From contig QAOA01001821.1 of NCBI GenBank assembly GCA_003255065.1, forward strand, positions 62,001 through 126,000: DNA of 64,000 nucleotides, given 5' to 3'. Shown in pieces: positions 35,729 to 47,911 of the stretch (positions within the stretch are counted from its first letter, which is position 1; each line of letters begins with the position of its first letter). The translations under genes were made by a program, and so were the position numbers. This DNA comes from Cercis canadensis (Eukaryota; Streptophyta; Magnoliopsida; Fabales; Fabaceae). Under the pieces are notes generated by a model. The model was not told the DNA's origin. It made no database searches and saw only the letters and a program-made list of their open reading frames with translations.

Positions 35729-35899
35729 ACTATCTCATTCTAAGATCGAGGTATGCCATAAACTATTAATTGTAGAATTTGAACCTACGCCTTCTAAATA
35801 CAAATATGTGAAGNACTATCTCATTCTAAGATCAAGGTATGCCATAAACTATTAATTGTAGAATTTGAACCTACGTCTTCTAAATACAAATATGTGAAG
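35729..35899. repeat. 86-base direct duplication joined by a single N (35814)
   Basis: 35729-35813 and 35815-35899 are the same with two or three substitutions (GATCGAGG against GATCAAGG; CCTACGCC against CCTACGTC). Probably an unmerged contig overlap. Confidence 0.8.
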
Positions 35900-37795
35900 T
35901 TGTAAATTAAAGAGAGAAAGGGAGGGGCCTAGGGTGGTGCATATTGAAATGGTATAAAATATAGAGAAGATGTCCCTCTTATTAATCTAATAAATTAGAT
36001 GAAAATAAAAATAAGAGGAGAAGAAGACAAAGGAACAAGTATTATTCTCTTTCCCCCTCTGCCCCTCCCACACCCCAAAAAAGACAAAGAGATAAGTAGG
36101 TAAAAAAGAAAATGAATACAACAAAACATTAGAAAGATTTTAATACTGGGGATATTTGAGAAAAATACAGAGTTTAAATTAGGTAGAGAATAGGCAGCCA
36201 AAAGTCAAAGGACTAGCAAGATTTTGATAAACTTAATTTTACATGTTTTATTTTATAAATACATCGAAGACACGGCTACTTTGGTTAGTTTGAATAGTTA
36301 TTTAAAATTCAAGATGGGAGGACAGATGTCCCACAACCCATATTTAAATCAAACACATGGATTAGTTACAAAATACAATTAAAAGTAAATATGGAGTTGT
36401 TACAATTTTTATAAAAATCTAATATATATATATATATATATATTTAGATAACAACAGATCATAATATAGCTAATATTTTCAATTAGTAAAGTCAATTATA
36501 AATAAACAAATACATTAGTTACGACACTTAATCTAGCTTTATATCCTTAATTTTTTCTTTAGCATCTATACTATATATTGTAGCTGAAATTATTTTGCAC
36601 CATTAAATCTCGAACTGCCATGGAATGAATTGCACTAGTGGAAACACATAAAACCAAAATAATATATAATTCAAACACAATTACCTGTGATGACATCTCT
36701 TCTCACAATAGAACTAGAGTGCTTGATGTCAGTGGTTCTATTCTTATTATTTGTTATCTACTTCATCTCTTCGCTCAGCGCTTTGTGTTTTTATCTGAAC
36801 CAAAAATAAAATAATAATAATAAGTCAAACATGTGGTGCAAATTGTATAAAATCACAGATAATACCAATGCTGGCAGCAGCCCCCACTTACAGCTCGAAA
36901 ACTGAATTATACAATTAATTTAGCAATGAATTTGCAAGTAATGAAGCTAAAATTGTAAGCCATACTGCTATCTGCAGCTGTAACACGCCTCTTCTTCCTG
37001 TTTTTGGTGATCTATAAATAAATATGCGTGGTCCCCCATAATAGCTATGCTTGCAACTTTCAAGTTTCTGGGAATGTTCTTAAAGAATATATGAACAATT
37101 CGCAAATGTTTCACAACAGAGGAAATTTTCCAAGAAAATTTTTTTGTTCTCAATTATTTAGTTCTACAACTTGATGAACTTGTTAGAGCTTAACAACGAA
37201 ATTTCAGACATTGCCAACTGTGTGTGTGAATAACACTATATCACAAATATAGAACAAGGATGGTATTAAACGTTGCCCTTGAATTGAAGTTCTCAAGTTT
37301 AAACTTAGGACCTAATTAACTTAAAGATTAGTAAATGGCTAATTAAGTTATTATTTGCAGTCACTTTTTGTGGTAATCTTTAACTTAGTTATATATGGTA
37401 GATTCATATTTAATATATATTATGCATGACAAACATCCTTCTGCAAAATAGAAATTTAGATGAGAACATGTTTTAAGGGGGCACATCGGTATTAAGTTTT
37501 GGGTATTCTAATGATGATGGTGGATTTGTGGTTCAGAAAAGTAGATTTAGATGTCGTTGAAAACAGATGAAGAAAATCAACTTGATCGTATCAAAATGAG
37601 CTATCTGCAAATTTTTTAATGAAAGAAAAGAAAAATGATAGTGACTGTAGAAATGACATACCCAAGGACAGGTGGTACTTCTAAATTCTTCAACAAAAGG
37701 AACTTCATAAACCCAGAGGACATTCGTAGCCCTATGTCATTGACAAAGAAATTCTTGAATGAGACATCCTGTTTATCTTTGTAGTAGACCTTTTT
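35900..37795. other. AT-rich intergenic DNA
   Basis: (TA)n at 36423-36441. Short open frames at 35995-36201, 36968-37153 and 37616-37837 on the minus strand have no recognised domain. No RNA gene seen. Confidence 0.4.
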
Positions 37796-37798
37796 GTT

Positions 37799-38008
37799 TG
37801 GTAACCTCAAGGATTTAGCTTGATGATAAGGATACAATAGATTTATCTAAGCTAACCAAGATTTAAATCCTAAAGTCAGCACCCAGAAAATTTTTTCCCC
37901 TGAATGCATCAGGCCGATGTGGTGCTGTGCCTCCGGGAAAGACTTAGTCTTGGTGTGCAAAAGCTGGGCTCAATAATACCCTTACCGTTAAAACAAAAAA
38001 CAAAAAAA
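37799..38008 (+). mobile_element. tRNA-derived SINE, family D, copy 1
   Basis: Head with TTTAGCTTGATGATAAGG (A-box-like) and AGATTTAAATCC (degenerate B box). Body: GAATGCATCAGGCCGATGTG and GACTTAGTCT; then AATACCCTTACCGTTAAAAC and an A-rich tail (CAAAAAACAAAAAAAC). The same blocks in the same order appear inverted at 53194-53403. Non-coding. Confidence 0.65.
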
Positions 38009-38019
38009 CACTTTTTTGT

Positions 38020-38580
38020 TTGGCATGCAGGAAAACAAGAAAGGAAAGGGGAAATAAATAGTTGAAAAATCATTGATCATTTGAGAATCCTCCTCCTTTT
38101 CCTAAATTTTAGATCTATTTTGCAAATTTCTTGGTTAGAAGCTATAAATATTTTCTTGTGAATTCCCTAATTACTTTGTAAATTTGGATTCAATCATGTC
38201 ATATAACTTATGTTGTAAAGATCTGAACCGTACATTTAATTTAAAGCTCATCTGAATCATTGAATATATACTACTACATCAACATTTCTCTACAACATGA
38301 GTCATGTGACATGACGAGATTCAAATCTATAAATAACCTACCTTTGGCTAAACTAGAAAGATAAAAATGGCCGAGGTAACTAACGCGCAATAACTAAAAA
38401 AGAAAAAAGTTAAAGGAAAACGGTTGTGCCGTTGAAGTGAGTAAATTTGATTGTCATGATACCTCGCAAGTCTGACTTTGCTAAATTGTGAAGAAATATT
38501 TATGATCGTCTATTTTCTTTAGATGACTTTGATTTATTTTTGTCATAAACTTTTTTTTTTTCTTTTAACTCAATTAAAGT
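38020..38580. other. AT-rich intergenic DNA
   Basis: No gene or element that I can support. Confidence 0.4.
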
Positions 38581-38584
38581 GGAA

Positions 38585-38712
38585 GCGGAAACACAATTAC
38601 ACATAGTAAGGCTCCAGAGATCTCTCAAAAAGATTGAAATTATACCTTCAATCCTCATTCTCACATATCCCCAGCTAAAATTTTAAACTCTATCTAAAGT
38701 GGAAGCACTATT
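38585..38712 (+). mobile_element. SINE-like repeat family C, copy 2
   Basis: Shares ordered blocks with 33258-33362: GAGATCTCTCAAAAAGATTG, CCTTCAATCCTCATTC, and CAGCTAAAATTTTAAACTC. Confidence 0.45.
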
Positions 38713-40070
38713 TTTTTTTCTCTAAATTTCACCCTTTAAAGAAAAGCTAAAAAAATAGAAACATAAACGAGATTAAATAAAGGAAAACAAAGCTGCTTAT
38801 CTTTTTTCAATATAATAAAGTTCATAAATGGGCATTCGCCATAATTTGACCACTGATCAAAACTGAAAGGAAAAATGTCAAATAAATAGGGTTCATGTAA
38901 TAAAACGATGGTGCACGTTGGAATCCAATATGCTTTAAAAGACAAAAAGTGAATGACCTAAAAAGAGTCTAATTTAATCAACGTCCACAAGAGTTTGGTT
39001 CTTGCTTTTCTTTTTCATTCTTGTATCAGCAAGCATATATAACTAACTGTCTGAGTCAAAATGGCACTTCTGATCTTGTATGCACTAATAAAATCAATTC
39101 CTCTCTTCTTACTGACCAGAAAATTTTGGTTTATAACTTATATATAGTATAGTGGATTCAATAAATGATTTAATTACCAAGTAGTGGAATTACATTTTTT
39201 TTCTTTTAATTGTAAGGAATTACATGTTTGCTTTAGAAAGTTGGCCGTATTAGAGTTCAATTGTGTAGTTCTCAAAAATGGAGTTGTCGTGAGTGATCCA
39301 ATAACATTTTCACCAATTTAGGAAAAAGGGTTCTAAGAATCTAATGGACACTTTGGTGAGCACCTAGGAACTGGCAGAATGAGCTTCATGAAGAAGTATA
39401 AAATAATCTTGTACCTAATTCCAGCATATTAATGCAAAAAAAGTAAGGGAATAAGGGGGGGAAAAAAAAAGAGAAACAATCAGCAATTGCACTAAATTTG
39501 CTATAAAAAAAATTAAATAAATAACTTTATATGCTTCTTCAATCTTCGTGAATGCTGAGAAAATAAATGCAAGGCGTTAAGCTACAGAAAATGAAAGCAC
39601 AAGAGGGTATAAGAGCATACCTTAAGAAATTTCACACACACAGAGATATACATATATATATTCAACTCTAGGTTTAAGCAAAAAATTCACAAGTCTTGCG
39701 AATAATCTCATGAGTACTATTAAGTCACACAGTCTGTGAGAAATTCCGTGAAAAATACATTTCTCATAGAATTTTCCCTTGTTTCTCACGGATTTATTCT
39801 GTGAGAAATTGACATTTTTCTTATAATGAACATAAATTACTCACGTTTAATAGCCAAAGAGATAATCAATATACCATGTTGATAAATGCTAAAATTAGAA
39901 GAAAATAAAATAGCATGTCAGACCTTTTTAGTAGTACATGTGAACTGTGAAACTAATATAATATTTTGGAAATGATAGCAATGTTTGGATTAGTTATAAC
40001 TTGAGAGTTCTTAGTAGGGTTAATTAGGTTGTCACCCCATTTATACAATAAATTATGCAAATAGTTTATG
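38713..40070. other. AT-rich intergenic DNA
   Basis: Runs of A and T. At 39708-39825 the motif CTGTGAGAAATT occurs twice in direct orientation with mirrored CTCAC...GGATTTATT between, and the end TTTTTCTTATAATG is close to a CACTA end. A decayed CACTA-type element is possible but no matching left end is found. Confidence 0.35.
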
Positions 40071-40072
40071 TT

Positions 40073-40335
40073 AATTTTTCTTATGAGAAATAGATATATG
40101 CAAGTGGCAAAACAAGAAACAAAAAACTCTCGTTTTATTTTATTTTATTTTATTTTTGCCAAAGAAAAATCACTTTTTTTTTTAATAACCTAAGAAACTA
40201 ACTATGACATCAACCTTTGGATAAAGACAGATTTTATCAAATTTGGGGTGAGATATTCCTACTTCAAAGGTTCATCTGTCAAAACATCCACAATTATAGC
40301 TTTATATAAATAAGCGCTTTGAAAACCTCACATTT
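40073..40335 (+). repeat. Direct repeat D, copy 1
   Basis: Matches 43817-44080: TTTTTCTTATGAGAAAT, ATGCAAGTGGCAAAACAAGA, ACTATGACATCAACCTTTGG, GGTGAGATATTCC. It lies directly left of segment U copy 1. Not bounded by TG/CA, so I do not call the pair LTRs. Confidence 0.75.
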
Positions 40336-40809
40336 TATGTTTCCTTCCTCCTTGTGTTTTCTTTTTCTGCTTTTGTGTCGGCTACCAAAGCATTACTTAG
40401 CCAATCAGTAAAGGGGAGTGGCATGCAGCAAAACAGAAGCATAAATAAGTATATTAAAGTGCCTTTTGTCAATGTGATTCTTGACATGTGGGTTATATTC
40501 TTGTATCTTACTTAGAAAAAAGCATCACATTAGGCATTAAGAGGAAGGAAATGCAAAAAAGCAAATATAAAACCAAAAAAAAGTAGAAAAAGACTCTTTA
40601 TCTTGTAGACTATGTGCGTTCTAAATCAGCTAAAATTAATTTTCCAATATAGGTAAAATCTCAAGGCTTTTGCCCTTTTCAAAGTGAATTTTAGCTTTAA
40701 AGACACTTGGAAATGAAAGCAAAAAAGATTGGCTTTTCCTTTTCTTATTTTTCATTTTTTCCTAGACAGAATGTCCTTTTCTTTTAATACTAGAAAGGAA
40801 AGAAAGAGT
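40332..40809 (+). repeat. Segment U copy 1, left half (interrupted by an LTR)
   Basis: Nearly identical to 51245-51772: TTTCCTTCCTCCTTGTGTTT, GGCTACCAAAGCATTACTTA, GCCAATCAGTAAAGGGGAGT, and so on. The match stops at AGAGT (40805-40809), where the LTR begins, and resumes at 43610. Confidence 0.85.
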
Positions 40810-43609
40810 TGTTGCAACGTCCTTTTTAAGAGCGCAACAATGCGAGGTGGTAAAAAAAAAAATTGGTTAAAGTGTAAAAGAATAGGTTTGTAAAGCTTTT
40901 TAATCAAAAAAATGATTGAAGAAAACTAATGGAATCGCCACCAATTAATTTAAGGCATGATTGGGTGCCTATAAAAAAGGTTTGGTCTATGTTATCAGAG
41001 TTTGGGTAAGAGAGTTGGTTACGTGTAGGGAAGGTGTTAGCACCCTACGACACCCGCTCTAGAGAACGGTTACCAATTTAATTTTATGTTATTTAAAAAA
41101 TTGTTGAATGAAATTGGTCATTAAATTATATTTTAAAATAGATTAATGTGTTATTAAGCTCTACTAGTACCTCTGGAAAAACCTAAAAAGATGTCTCAAA
41201 ACTATTAGGTAGAGACGGTGATTGTCATTACAATCCTCTCCCAATTTATTCCGTCATAGGCAATTTTTAGCAATTTTACTAACTAAGTGATAACTAAATA
41301 CACAAAATGCAATTTATTATGTGTTCAAGAAATGAGTTCGCGATTTGTGGCAAAAGATTTTTATCGGAGATCTTTCTTTTAGTCCACTAGTACATCTTAA
41401 AAGACTAAAGTGACACTCCTCACCTCCGGAATGTCAAGGAATCGTCGTCATCACGATTATCCTCAACTATTCCCTCGTCGGTAATCTTACTCCAGCATGA
41501 ACAAAAATAATGATAAAATGAGATAAAATATAACATAAAATGTCAAAATTTTCGATAATTAAAAGAATCAAAGTAATATTGGGAATTTCATTGGCCACTC
41601 TAGTACCTCTAGCATGACCAAAAAATTTATCCCTCACCTCAAGAACATTAAGAAAAATTGTCAACACAATTATTCTCCAACTTAATCTGTCGTCGGATCT
41701 TTGATTTTTATGAAAGGAAATAAAGCATATAAAATATCTAAGATAAATTGATAACATAAAAAAAAATGAATAAGAACAATNAATTATAAAAAAAAAATTA
41801 AATTAACCTTGAAGAAAAGCAAAAGCAAGTGTCCTAAATATAAGTAAATCCAAATTGAATAATAAAATCTAGCAAATATCAAATAAGCAAAGCCCCAAAC
41901 ACTAACCTCATAAATAAAGTCATAAACTTACCATAATTAAATCAAATGCAACCTAATAAAAATGATTAGTAACCTAACCACAAAATAATGTAAACTCAAT
42001 AAACAAAAAACGTGAGCCCAAACACAACACCCCAAAATTGCAAATAAAGCTAAGTAAAAAAGAATAGACCAACCCAAATAGATTTAGCCCAAACAAAAAA
42101 TAAATGGATTAAAAAACGAAATAGGCCCATAGAAAAGAAAAATTAACCAAAGAATAAGTCTAGTCTAGCAAATACATAAGCCCAAATAAATAAGCAAAAC
42201 CCAAAATGAAATGGACCAGCCCATATGAACCCATAAGAATTAACCAAATTCAAAAACAAACAATAAATGGCCCAAATCCATAGAAAAAGAAAGCTGAACC
42301 CATAAATTGAATGGCCCATTTCGGATTCAGCCCATCAAGACTTAACCCAACCAGTAAAGTAAATGAAGGAGAAGCAAAAATGAAATGGGCCAGTCCAATA
42401 CTCAAATAACAAGTCAGTCCAACAAGAACAAAAGAAACATAAATCAGAAAACTAGAAGCTCATTCAACAATAACCAATAAAAGAAAGAAATAAGCCATTA
42501 AAGGAATAAATAAAAGAAAAAAAAAACGTGAAATAAAGGAGAAGCACGATTTGAGAAAGTGAAAAATGCCAGAGAAGCTAAAACACAACACTCATCCTCT
42601 CCCTTTCCCTGTCGCCCTTGATCCAAAGGCCAAGCATGAATTTGGCTTTGTTCTCTTAAGAATTGATGGCTAAGGTAAGGATCCTTCCTCTTTATCCTAA
42701 CTTTCTCTCGAAATTTCTCTACTTCCTTCTCTTGAAGCTTTGTTTCTCTCTCTAAAAATCTCTTTCTAAAAAATCCTCACTCTAACTCAGTTTTCTTCTC
42801 TAAATGGAATATGGGTATGAAGTTTGATGTTTTATTGGCTAAAAAAAAAGGTAGTTCTCCCTTTTTTCCAATTTGGTTTCTCTCTCTAAAAATGGGTTTT
42901 TCTTTCTAATTTGGTATTTTTCTTTTTTGTTGAAAAAATACAGAGAATGAGAATGGGGTTTGCTGTGTGTGCTATGTGTAGTGCAACAATAATGAAAATT
43001 TAGCAAAGAAAAGAGGAACAAAAAGTGAGCAATGAAACAATATTGATACCTGAACTGTGAGTGTTGTTGTTTCAATTCTCTCTATGTCTCTTCCTATGTA
43101 TCACTCTCTGATTCTCTCCCCGTGTCTTTGCATTTTGCTTGGAGCTTTTTATAGTCAAAGGTTGTAGTTAGCTGCTAAACTCTCCTTCTCCCATCTGCAA
43201 GTTGTGTAGCGAAATGAGGCACTGGTAGTTGGTCAACAAAACGTGGTGTCATCCTGCAACGGCAATGGAGCTGGCATGCTCACAGAAAATGCCAAATGAT
43301 TGCTTCTGTTGCACCCTTGTTCTTTTAATTTTTTTTTTTTTGTCTCTCTTTGGATAAGATCTTTTATTTAGGCAAAATGGAAAATATTCTGTAACCTATT
43401 TTGATTTGTGTTTATTCTTTCTGTTTTTTTTTTTTTTGTAATTTTTTTTGAGATATTTGAATTGGACATAAAAAAAAAAAAAAAAAAAAAAAAAGCCAAT
43501 ATACACAAATGGGCTTAATCCAATTTATCCATAGAGAATAAGTACAAATTTGGGTATCAACAAGTCTAAACTTGGACTAAGCCGACTTGGACAAAATTAG
43601 GTATCAACA
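40810..43609 (+). mobile_element. Solo LTR (2.8 kb), Ty3/gypsy type, perhaps Ogre/Tat-like
   Basis: Begins TGTTGCAACGTCC and ends GGTATCAACA (TG...CA). It is flanked by AGAGT (40805-40809) and AGGGT (43610-43614), a 5-bp target duplication with one change; the empty site at 51.77 kb reads AGGGT. Both ends and the length (2,800 bp) are therefore set by comparison. No gag, pol or integrase frame is inside, so it is a lone LTR. The block ATGGAATCGCCACCAATTAA...GGAAGGTGTTAGCACCCTAC near 40930-41050 is one I associate with long LTRs of plant gypsy elements of the Tat/Ogre group (from memory, not searched). It contains an N (41781), many CCCAAAT-like repeats and an A-run (43470-43493). Confidence 0.82.
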
Positions 43610-43795
43610 AGGGTTAATCAAAAAAAAGAAAGGAAAGAAAGGGGGGCCAAAAACAATTCTTGACTTGTAAACAAACACTTTTTAGTCACCTTGACCTTCC
43701 CTAGTTGACATTGAATTGTAGCATGTTTTAAGTTTTCTTGCCTTAAGAATCTTCAGTTTTCACATATTTAATTTAAATGTCTAGTTATAAAATAC
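43610..43795 (+). repeat. Segment U copy 1, right half
   Basis: Resumes the match to 51768-51955: GGGTTAAT, GGGGGGCCAAAAACAA, CACTTTTTAGTCACCTTGAC, GTTTTCTTGCCTTAAGAATC. Ends near CTAGTTATAAAATA in both copies. Confidence 0.85.
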
Positions 43796-43816
43796 TCATC
43801 TAGTATTATAGAATAT

Positions 43817-44080
43817 CTATTTTTCTTATGAGAAATATATATATGCAAGTGGCAAAACAAGAAACAAAAAACTCTCGTTTTATTTATTTTTATTTTATTT
43901 TTGCCAAAGAAAAATCACATTTTTTTTTATAACCTAGGAACCTAACTATGACATCAACCTTTGGATAAATATANAATATAGACTTCATCAAACCTGGGGT
44001 GAGATATTCCCACTTCAAGGGTTCATCTGTCAAAACATTCACAATTATAACTTTGTATAGGAAAACAATTTAAGATCCTC
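43817..44080 (+). repeat. Direct repeat D, copy 2
   Basis: Same order of blocks as 40073-40335 with substitutions and small indels; contains an N at 43974. Confidence 0.75.
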
Positions 44081-45440
44081 ACATTTTACCGATAAGAGAC
44101 CTTAAACACAAGATTTTCTTCTTGTGAAGAGAGTCCTACGACTAACTTATAATAATAATTGTACTGGTTGGGCCTTTTAATGAATTAAGCTTAAAGGATC
44201 ATTTTTATTAATGTATATCACTCTTTCTAGTTTCTACCCAGAAAGACCAATATTTTTATTTGAGAGGAAGAAGTCCACAACAATTAAGCCCAACCTAGTC
44301 GAATGTAGCTTATGGAACAATATCAAACCCAATAGGCAAAAACAAACAAGGGAAAACAACCTATCATTCTCCTTTAGTAAATAGAAATTAATTGGGCTTT
44401 CAGAAAAAGAAAAGTAGAAATCAATTAAACTTGAGTAAAAAGAATTGGGCCAAAATTGGGTCAATAAGCTGAAAAAAGTTAATGGGCTTGAGCAAAAGCC
44501 CAAGATCTACATTGAGGGCCATATTTATCTAATATGGGACTTACAGAACACAAGAAAGAAAGTTAAGGAATCTTATGAGTCCGAAAGCTATTGTGTTATA
44601 CTATTGTGTATTTTTTTGGTACTTTTAACTATGATTACGAGTTATACATGAAACCTAGAAGCTATTACTATATGTTTAAATCATATTATGAACAGAAATA
44701 AAATAATTTCATTTGAAAATAAATGTTTTGCAAATTCTATCATAAGTGATAAGATTTATAAGTCAACAAATTAAATGTAAAATTTTTGTAAATGAATTTA
44801 ATAATAGAAATATAGGTTGTGTTAAAAAAAAAAAAAAGAACATTTAAAATATTGTGCAGTAATTAAAAATATGATAAAAGTTGTGCTTGTGAATTGCACA
44901 TTGATTAATAACGTATTTGCTAAAATTATTGTCATACTGCTATGATTATCTAAATTATAAACTTAAATAGATAAGATATTAAAAAAATGAGAAAGGGTGA
45001 GGGGAAAGATGAACCTCAAGTAATTGATGGAGACCCTGTGCCTCTAAGAAGGAGCCATGCTATTTAAATGCATCCTTACATAATAAGTGAGATGTCTCAT
45101 TTATAAACATGTATTCAGTGTACTATTTGGGTAAAGTATCGGCATCCATAAGGTAACAATGTATAGCTTAATGGATTTCTAAATGAAATGGCTGTTATAA
45201 AGAAAAATTGATTTCTAATGGATGTATCCTACAAGAACATATTTACACTGGAGATTGTTTATGCTTAGGATCAGTGACAGATACAGGAGGTCATGTTTCA
45301 ATTTTTTTTTTCTTTTTTATTAAATCTCTAAGAGAAATGTTAGAGAGTCCCTAATTTTTGTAGTTTCGTTATTGAGTTATTTCTGGATTTGTCACTGCTT
45401 AGGATGTGAAGAGATGATGGCAGCCGTATCTTGAAGGCTT
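44081..45440. other. AT-rich intergenic DNA
   Basis: Short open frames (44234-44503 on the minus strand, 44445-44651 on the plus strand) have no recognised domain. A-run near 44825. Confidence 0.4.
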
Positions 45441-45460
45441 GCAGCCATGGGTGAATATAG

Positions 45461-46300
45461 ATGCGCGAGTTACTCAAGATGGCTATTTTGTTTCTAGCAG
45501 TTCTATTCCGAACCAATGATGGTTGTAAAATGAATATTGATGCAACTCCTAGAGTGGATGGGTTTGGGGATGGTTATTCAAGATCGTTTGGGCATATGGT
45601 TCTCTCAGTTGTAGTATTACCATCTGGTTTATGTGTGTCCCCTTTGGTCATATGTGGAAGCCACAACGCTTTGAGAGGCTTTGTTGTTAGCAATGCAATT
45701 TAATTTTTTGGACCTGATGTGGAAACTGGCTATCAAGGGCTCTCTTTGGAACTGGCCAAGGGTGTTCAGATGCTTCGGAGGTTAGTTTTATTTTGGAGGA
45801 CGTTGATTACCTACTTCAAGTTATGCACCAGGTAGAAATTCAGTTTGTGCTTGTCAAGAACCGATTAGATTTACATCTAACACACCCCCCCACGTGAAAG
45901 CCTTTTAGGTTTGAAGTGTTGACAAAGTATATGCCCATTTATATTATATGTTAAAATTTCAATTTAATTGAGAAAGTAGGAGTGGTAGGATTCGATCTCT
46001 TAACCGTTTGGTCAAAGAGGCTTTGATAACATGTCAATAACCGATTCAACCTAAAAGCTTAAGCTGATAGGTGAAGACCCATGAATAGATTTATATCTAA
46101 CAGTGCTTAGATCTTGTAATGAGGCTACTCATCAATTGGCTAAGTTGGCTCTATGGATTGACTTTGTAATGTGTTGCATTTAGGAGATTCCCACTATCTT
46201 GTTTGATGTAATTGCATTTGATTCCGGTTTCAATGACTAATAGAATGTACTTCCACTCAAAAAAAAAAAAAAAAAAANAAAAAAAAAACATATTTACATG
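45461..46300 (+). pseudogene. LINE 3' relic: RNase H domain split by an insertion
   Basis: The frame near 45525 reads CKMNIDATPRVDGFG...SRSFGHMVLSVV, the first strands of LINE RNase H (K-x-N-x-D-x-x). Further on, near 46110-46230, CNEATHQLAKLALW and EIPTILFDVIAFD give the xCNxAAHxLAxxA helix and the P-x-x-L-x-D tail. Between them, about 45880-46100, lies unrelated sequence bracketed by TAGATTTACATCTAAC and TAGATTTATATCTAAC. The end is an A-tail with an N (46278). Not a gene. Confidence 0.6.
45866..46105. mobile_element. Unclassified insertion in the LINE relic
   Basis: About 240 bases bracketed by near-identical 16-base direct repeats, TAGATTTACATCTAAC and TAGATTTATATCTAAC. The interior has ATTCGATCTCTTAACCGTTT and TTTGATAACATGTCAATAAC, blocks I recall from dispersed plant repeats. 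The direct repeats may be target duplications or element ends. Confidence 0.5.
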
Positions 46301-47034
46301 TTTCTTTGATTTTAATAACCACCTCAATTATTAAATAATTTGTCGATGAGTGATACTGAGATCGAACTTGTGAATTTTATGTTTGAATCCAAAATCGTAG
46401 TCAAAAGTACTCAAAAATAACCACCTCAACTCATCCACTCATGTGATACTATATATCAAGTAAACACATATTTTCTCCAAAATTCATTATGTTAAATAGC
46501 AATATTGCAAACCCAAAAATTAAAATTTTAGATTTGACTAGAGCTAACAAAACGAGCCCGCCCTATTAGGCTGACCTGTATATATAATCTATTTGGGTTG
46601 TGCCTTTAAATTTAGATATGAATTTTGATTTAAAGTTATAGGTTTGCAATAACATTGATTCTCTTAACACCATTTTTATATTTAAGATATAGTTTTGTTT
46701 GAAAATACAATTATAATTCCAACCTTAACTATTATAAAAATTTATCATAAATGGTAATTAAAAAAAGGTACCCTTAGATAGATTAAGGGTCAAAGCTGTT
46801 ATATAAAAACAAAATTAGTTTACTTCAGTTCCCAAAATTGCCATCCCTACCACTGACCATGATCATTGTTATATAGTCGGAAAAGTTTAAACATACATAT
46901 TCGGTACAGGGAAGACATTTCATTATCTAAATCTGAGAGATGAGAATTAGCAAAATAAATAAATAAATCCTCAAAGATGTGAATGTCAATATATACCTAA
47001 CAAAAAGTGAAAGCGTGTGAAAAGGAGAACAACA
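46301..47034. other. AT-rich intergenic DNA
   Basis: No gene or element boundary supported. Confidence 0.4.
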
Positions 47035-47043
47035 AAAATAAAA

Positions 47044-47413
47044 GAGTAAAACCCCTTTTTTGTCCCTGAATTATTCAGTGATTGACAAGTTAGTCCTCCA
47101 AAAATGTTCGCTGACAATTTCATCCTCGAATTATGGTTCCGTACGACAAATTAGTCCTCGAATTATATTCGTTGACAATTTAATCATCGAATTATGGTTT
47201 CATATGACAAATTAGTCATCAAATTAATCCTCAACTGAGGATTAATTTGTCGTACGGAACCATAATTCGAGGACTAAATAGTCAGCGAAAATTTTTCGAG
47301 GACTAATTTGTCGTACGGAACCATAATTTGAAGACGAAATTGTCAGCGAACATTTTTGGGGGACTAACTTGTCCATCGTTAAATTTTTCAGGGACCAAAA
47401 AGGGGTTTTACTC
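47044..47413. mobile_element. Palindromic Mutator-type MITE, copy 1 (370 bp)
   Basis: Terminal inverted repeats GAGTAAAACCCCTTTTTT and its mirror at the right end (AAAAAGGGGTTTTACTC). Flanked by the perfect 9-bp direct repeat AAAATAAAA (47035-47043 and 47414-47422), the size typical of Mutator-like elements. Each arm repeats a module of the type GACAATTT(A/C)(A/G)TCCTCGAATTATGGTTCCGTACGACAAATTAGTCCTC, cited here only by its parts. The arms meet at AATCCTCAACTGAGGATT near 47226-47243. The whole element can fold as one hairpin. No coding capacity. Confidence 0.9.
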
Positions 47414-47422
47414 AAAATAAAA

Positions 47423-47910
47423 AGTTTACTTAGTCCTTATCAAAACCAGCATTTATGGTTCTGAAAACAATGGTGAAGTGTTAGTGGATGCACTATCATG
47501 CCGTATTGTTCACGATGAAATTGACTTGCCCACAAATACAATTCACAACCATCTTTTTATTTCAAGTCTCTGTCCCATACCAAAGTCTTTTTCTATGTAA
47601 AGAAAAAGAAGTAGAAACAAATTATGATTGAGAAGACAGGAATGATACCTTTACGAATTTGCAAGTATGAAAACTGGTTTAGTCCACATATATAATTTTC
47701 TGAGTTGGCTAAACTGAAATGGTAGTCGACCAATTATTAAGTCCTGTCCTTCGTGCCTGACTTATGACCTACTCGCTTTCATGTCTACACTTCTTTGTTT
47801 TTTTTTTCTCCTTGTATATGATTACACTGAAATTGCTATGCTGCAACCCTTTAATACTGTCATTCCCTCAAATTTTTTTTTTATTTGGACATAAATAACC
47901 CTTATTTTAA
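47423..47910. other. AT-rich intergenic DNA
   Basis: No gene seen. Confidence 0.4.
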
Positions 47911-47911
47911 G

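Noticed and set aside
40073-44080. Direct repeats D as the two LTRs of one element
   Set aside because: They lack TG...CA ends and a shared target duplication, and no gag-pol lies between; the only true LTR ends found are at 40810 and 43609.
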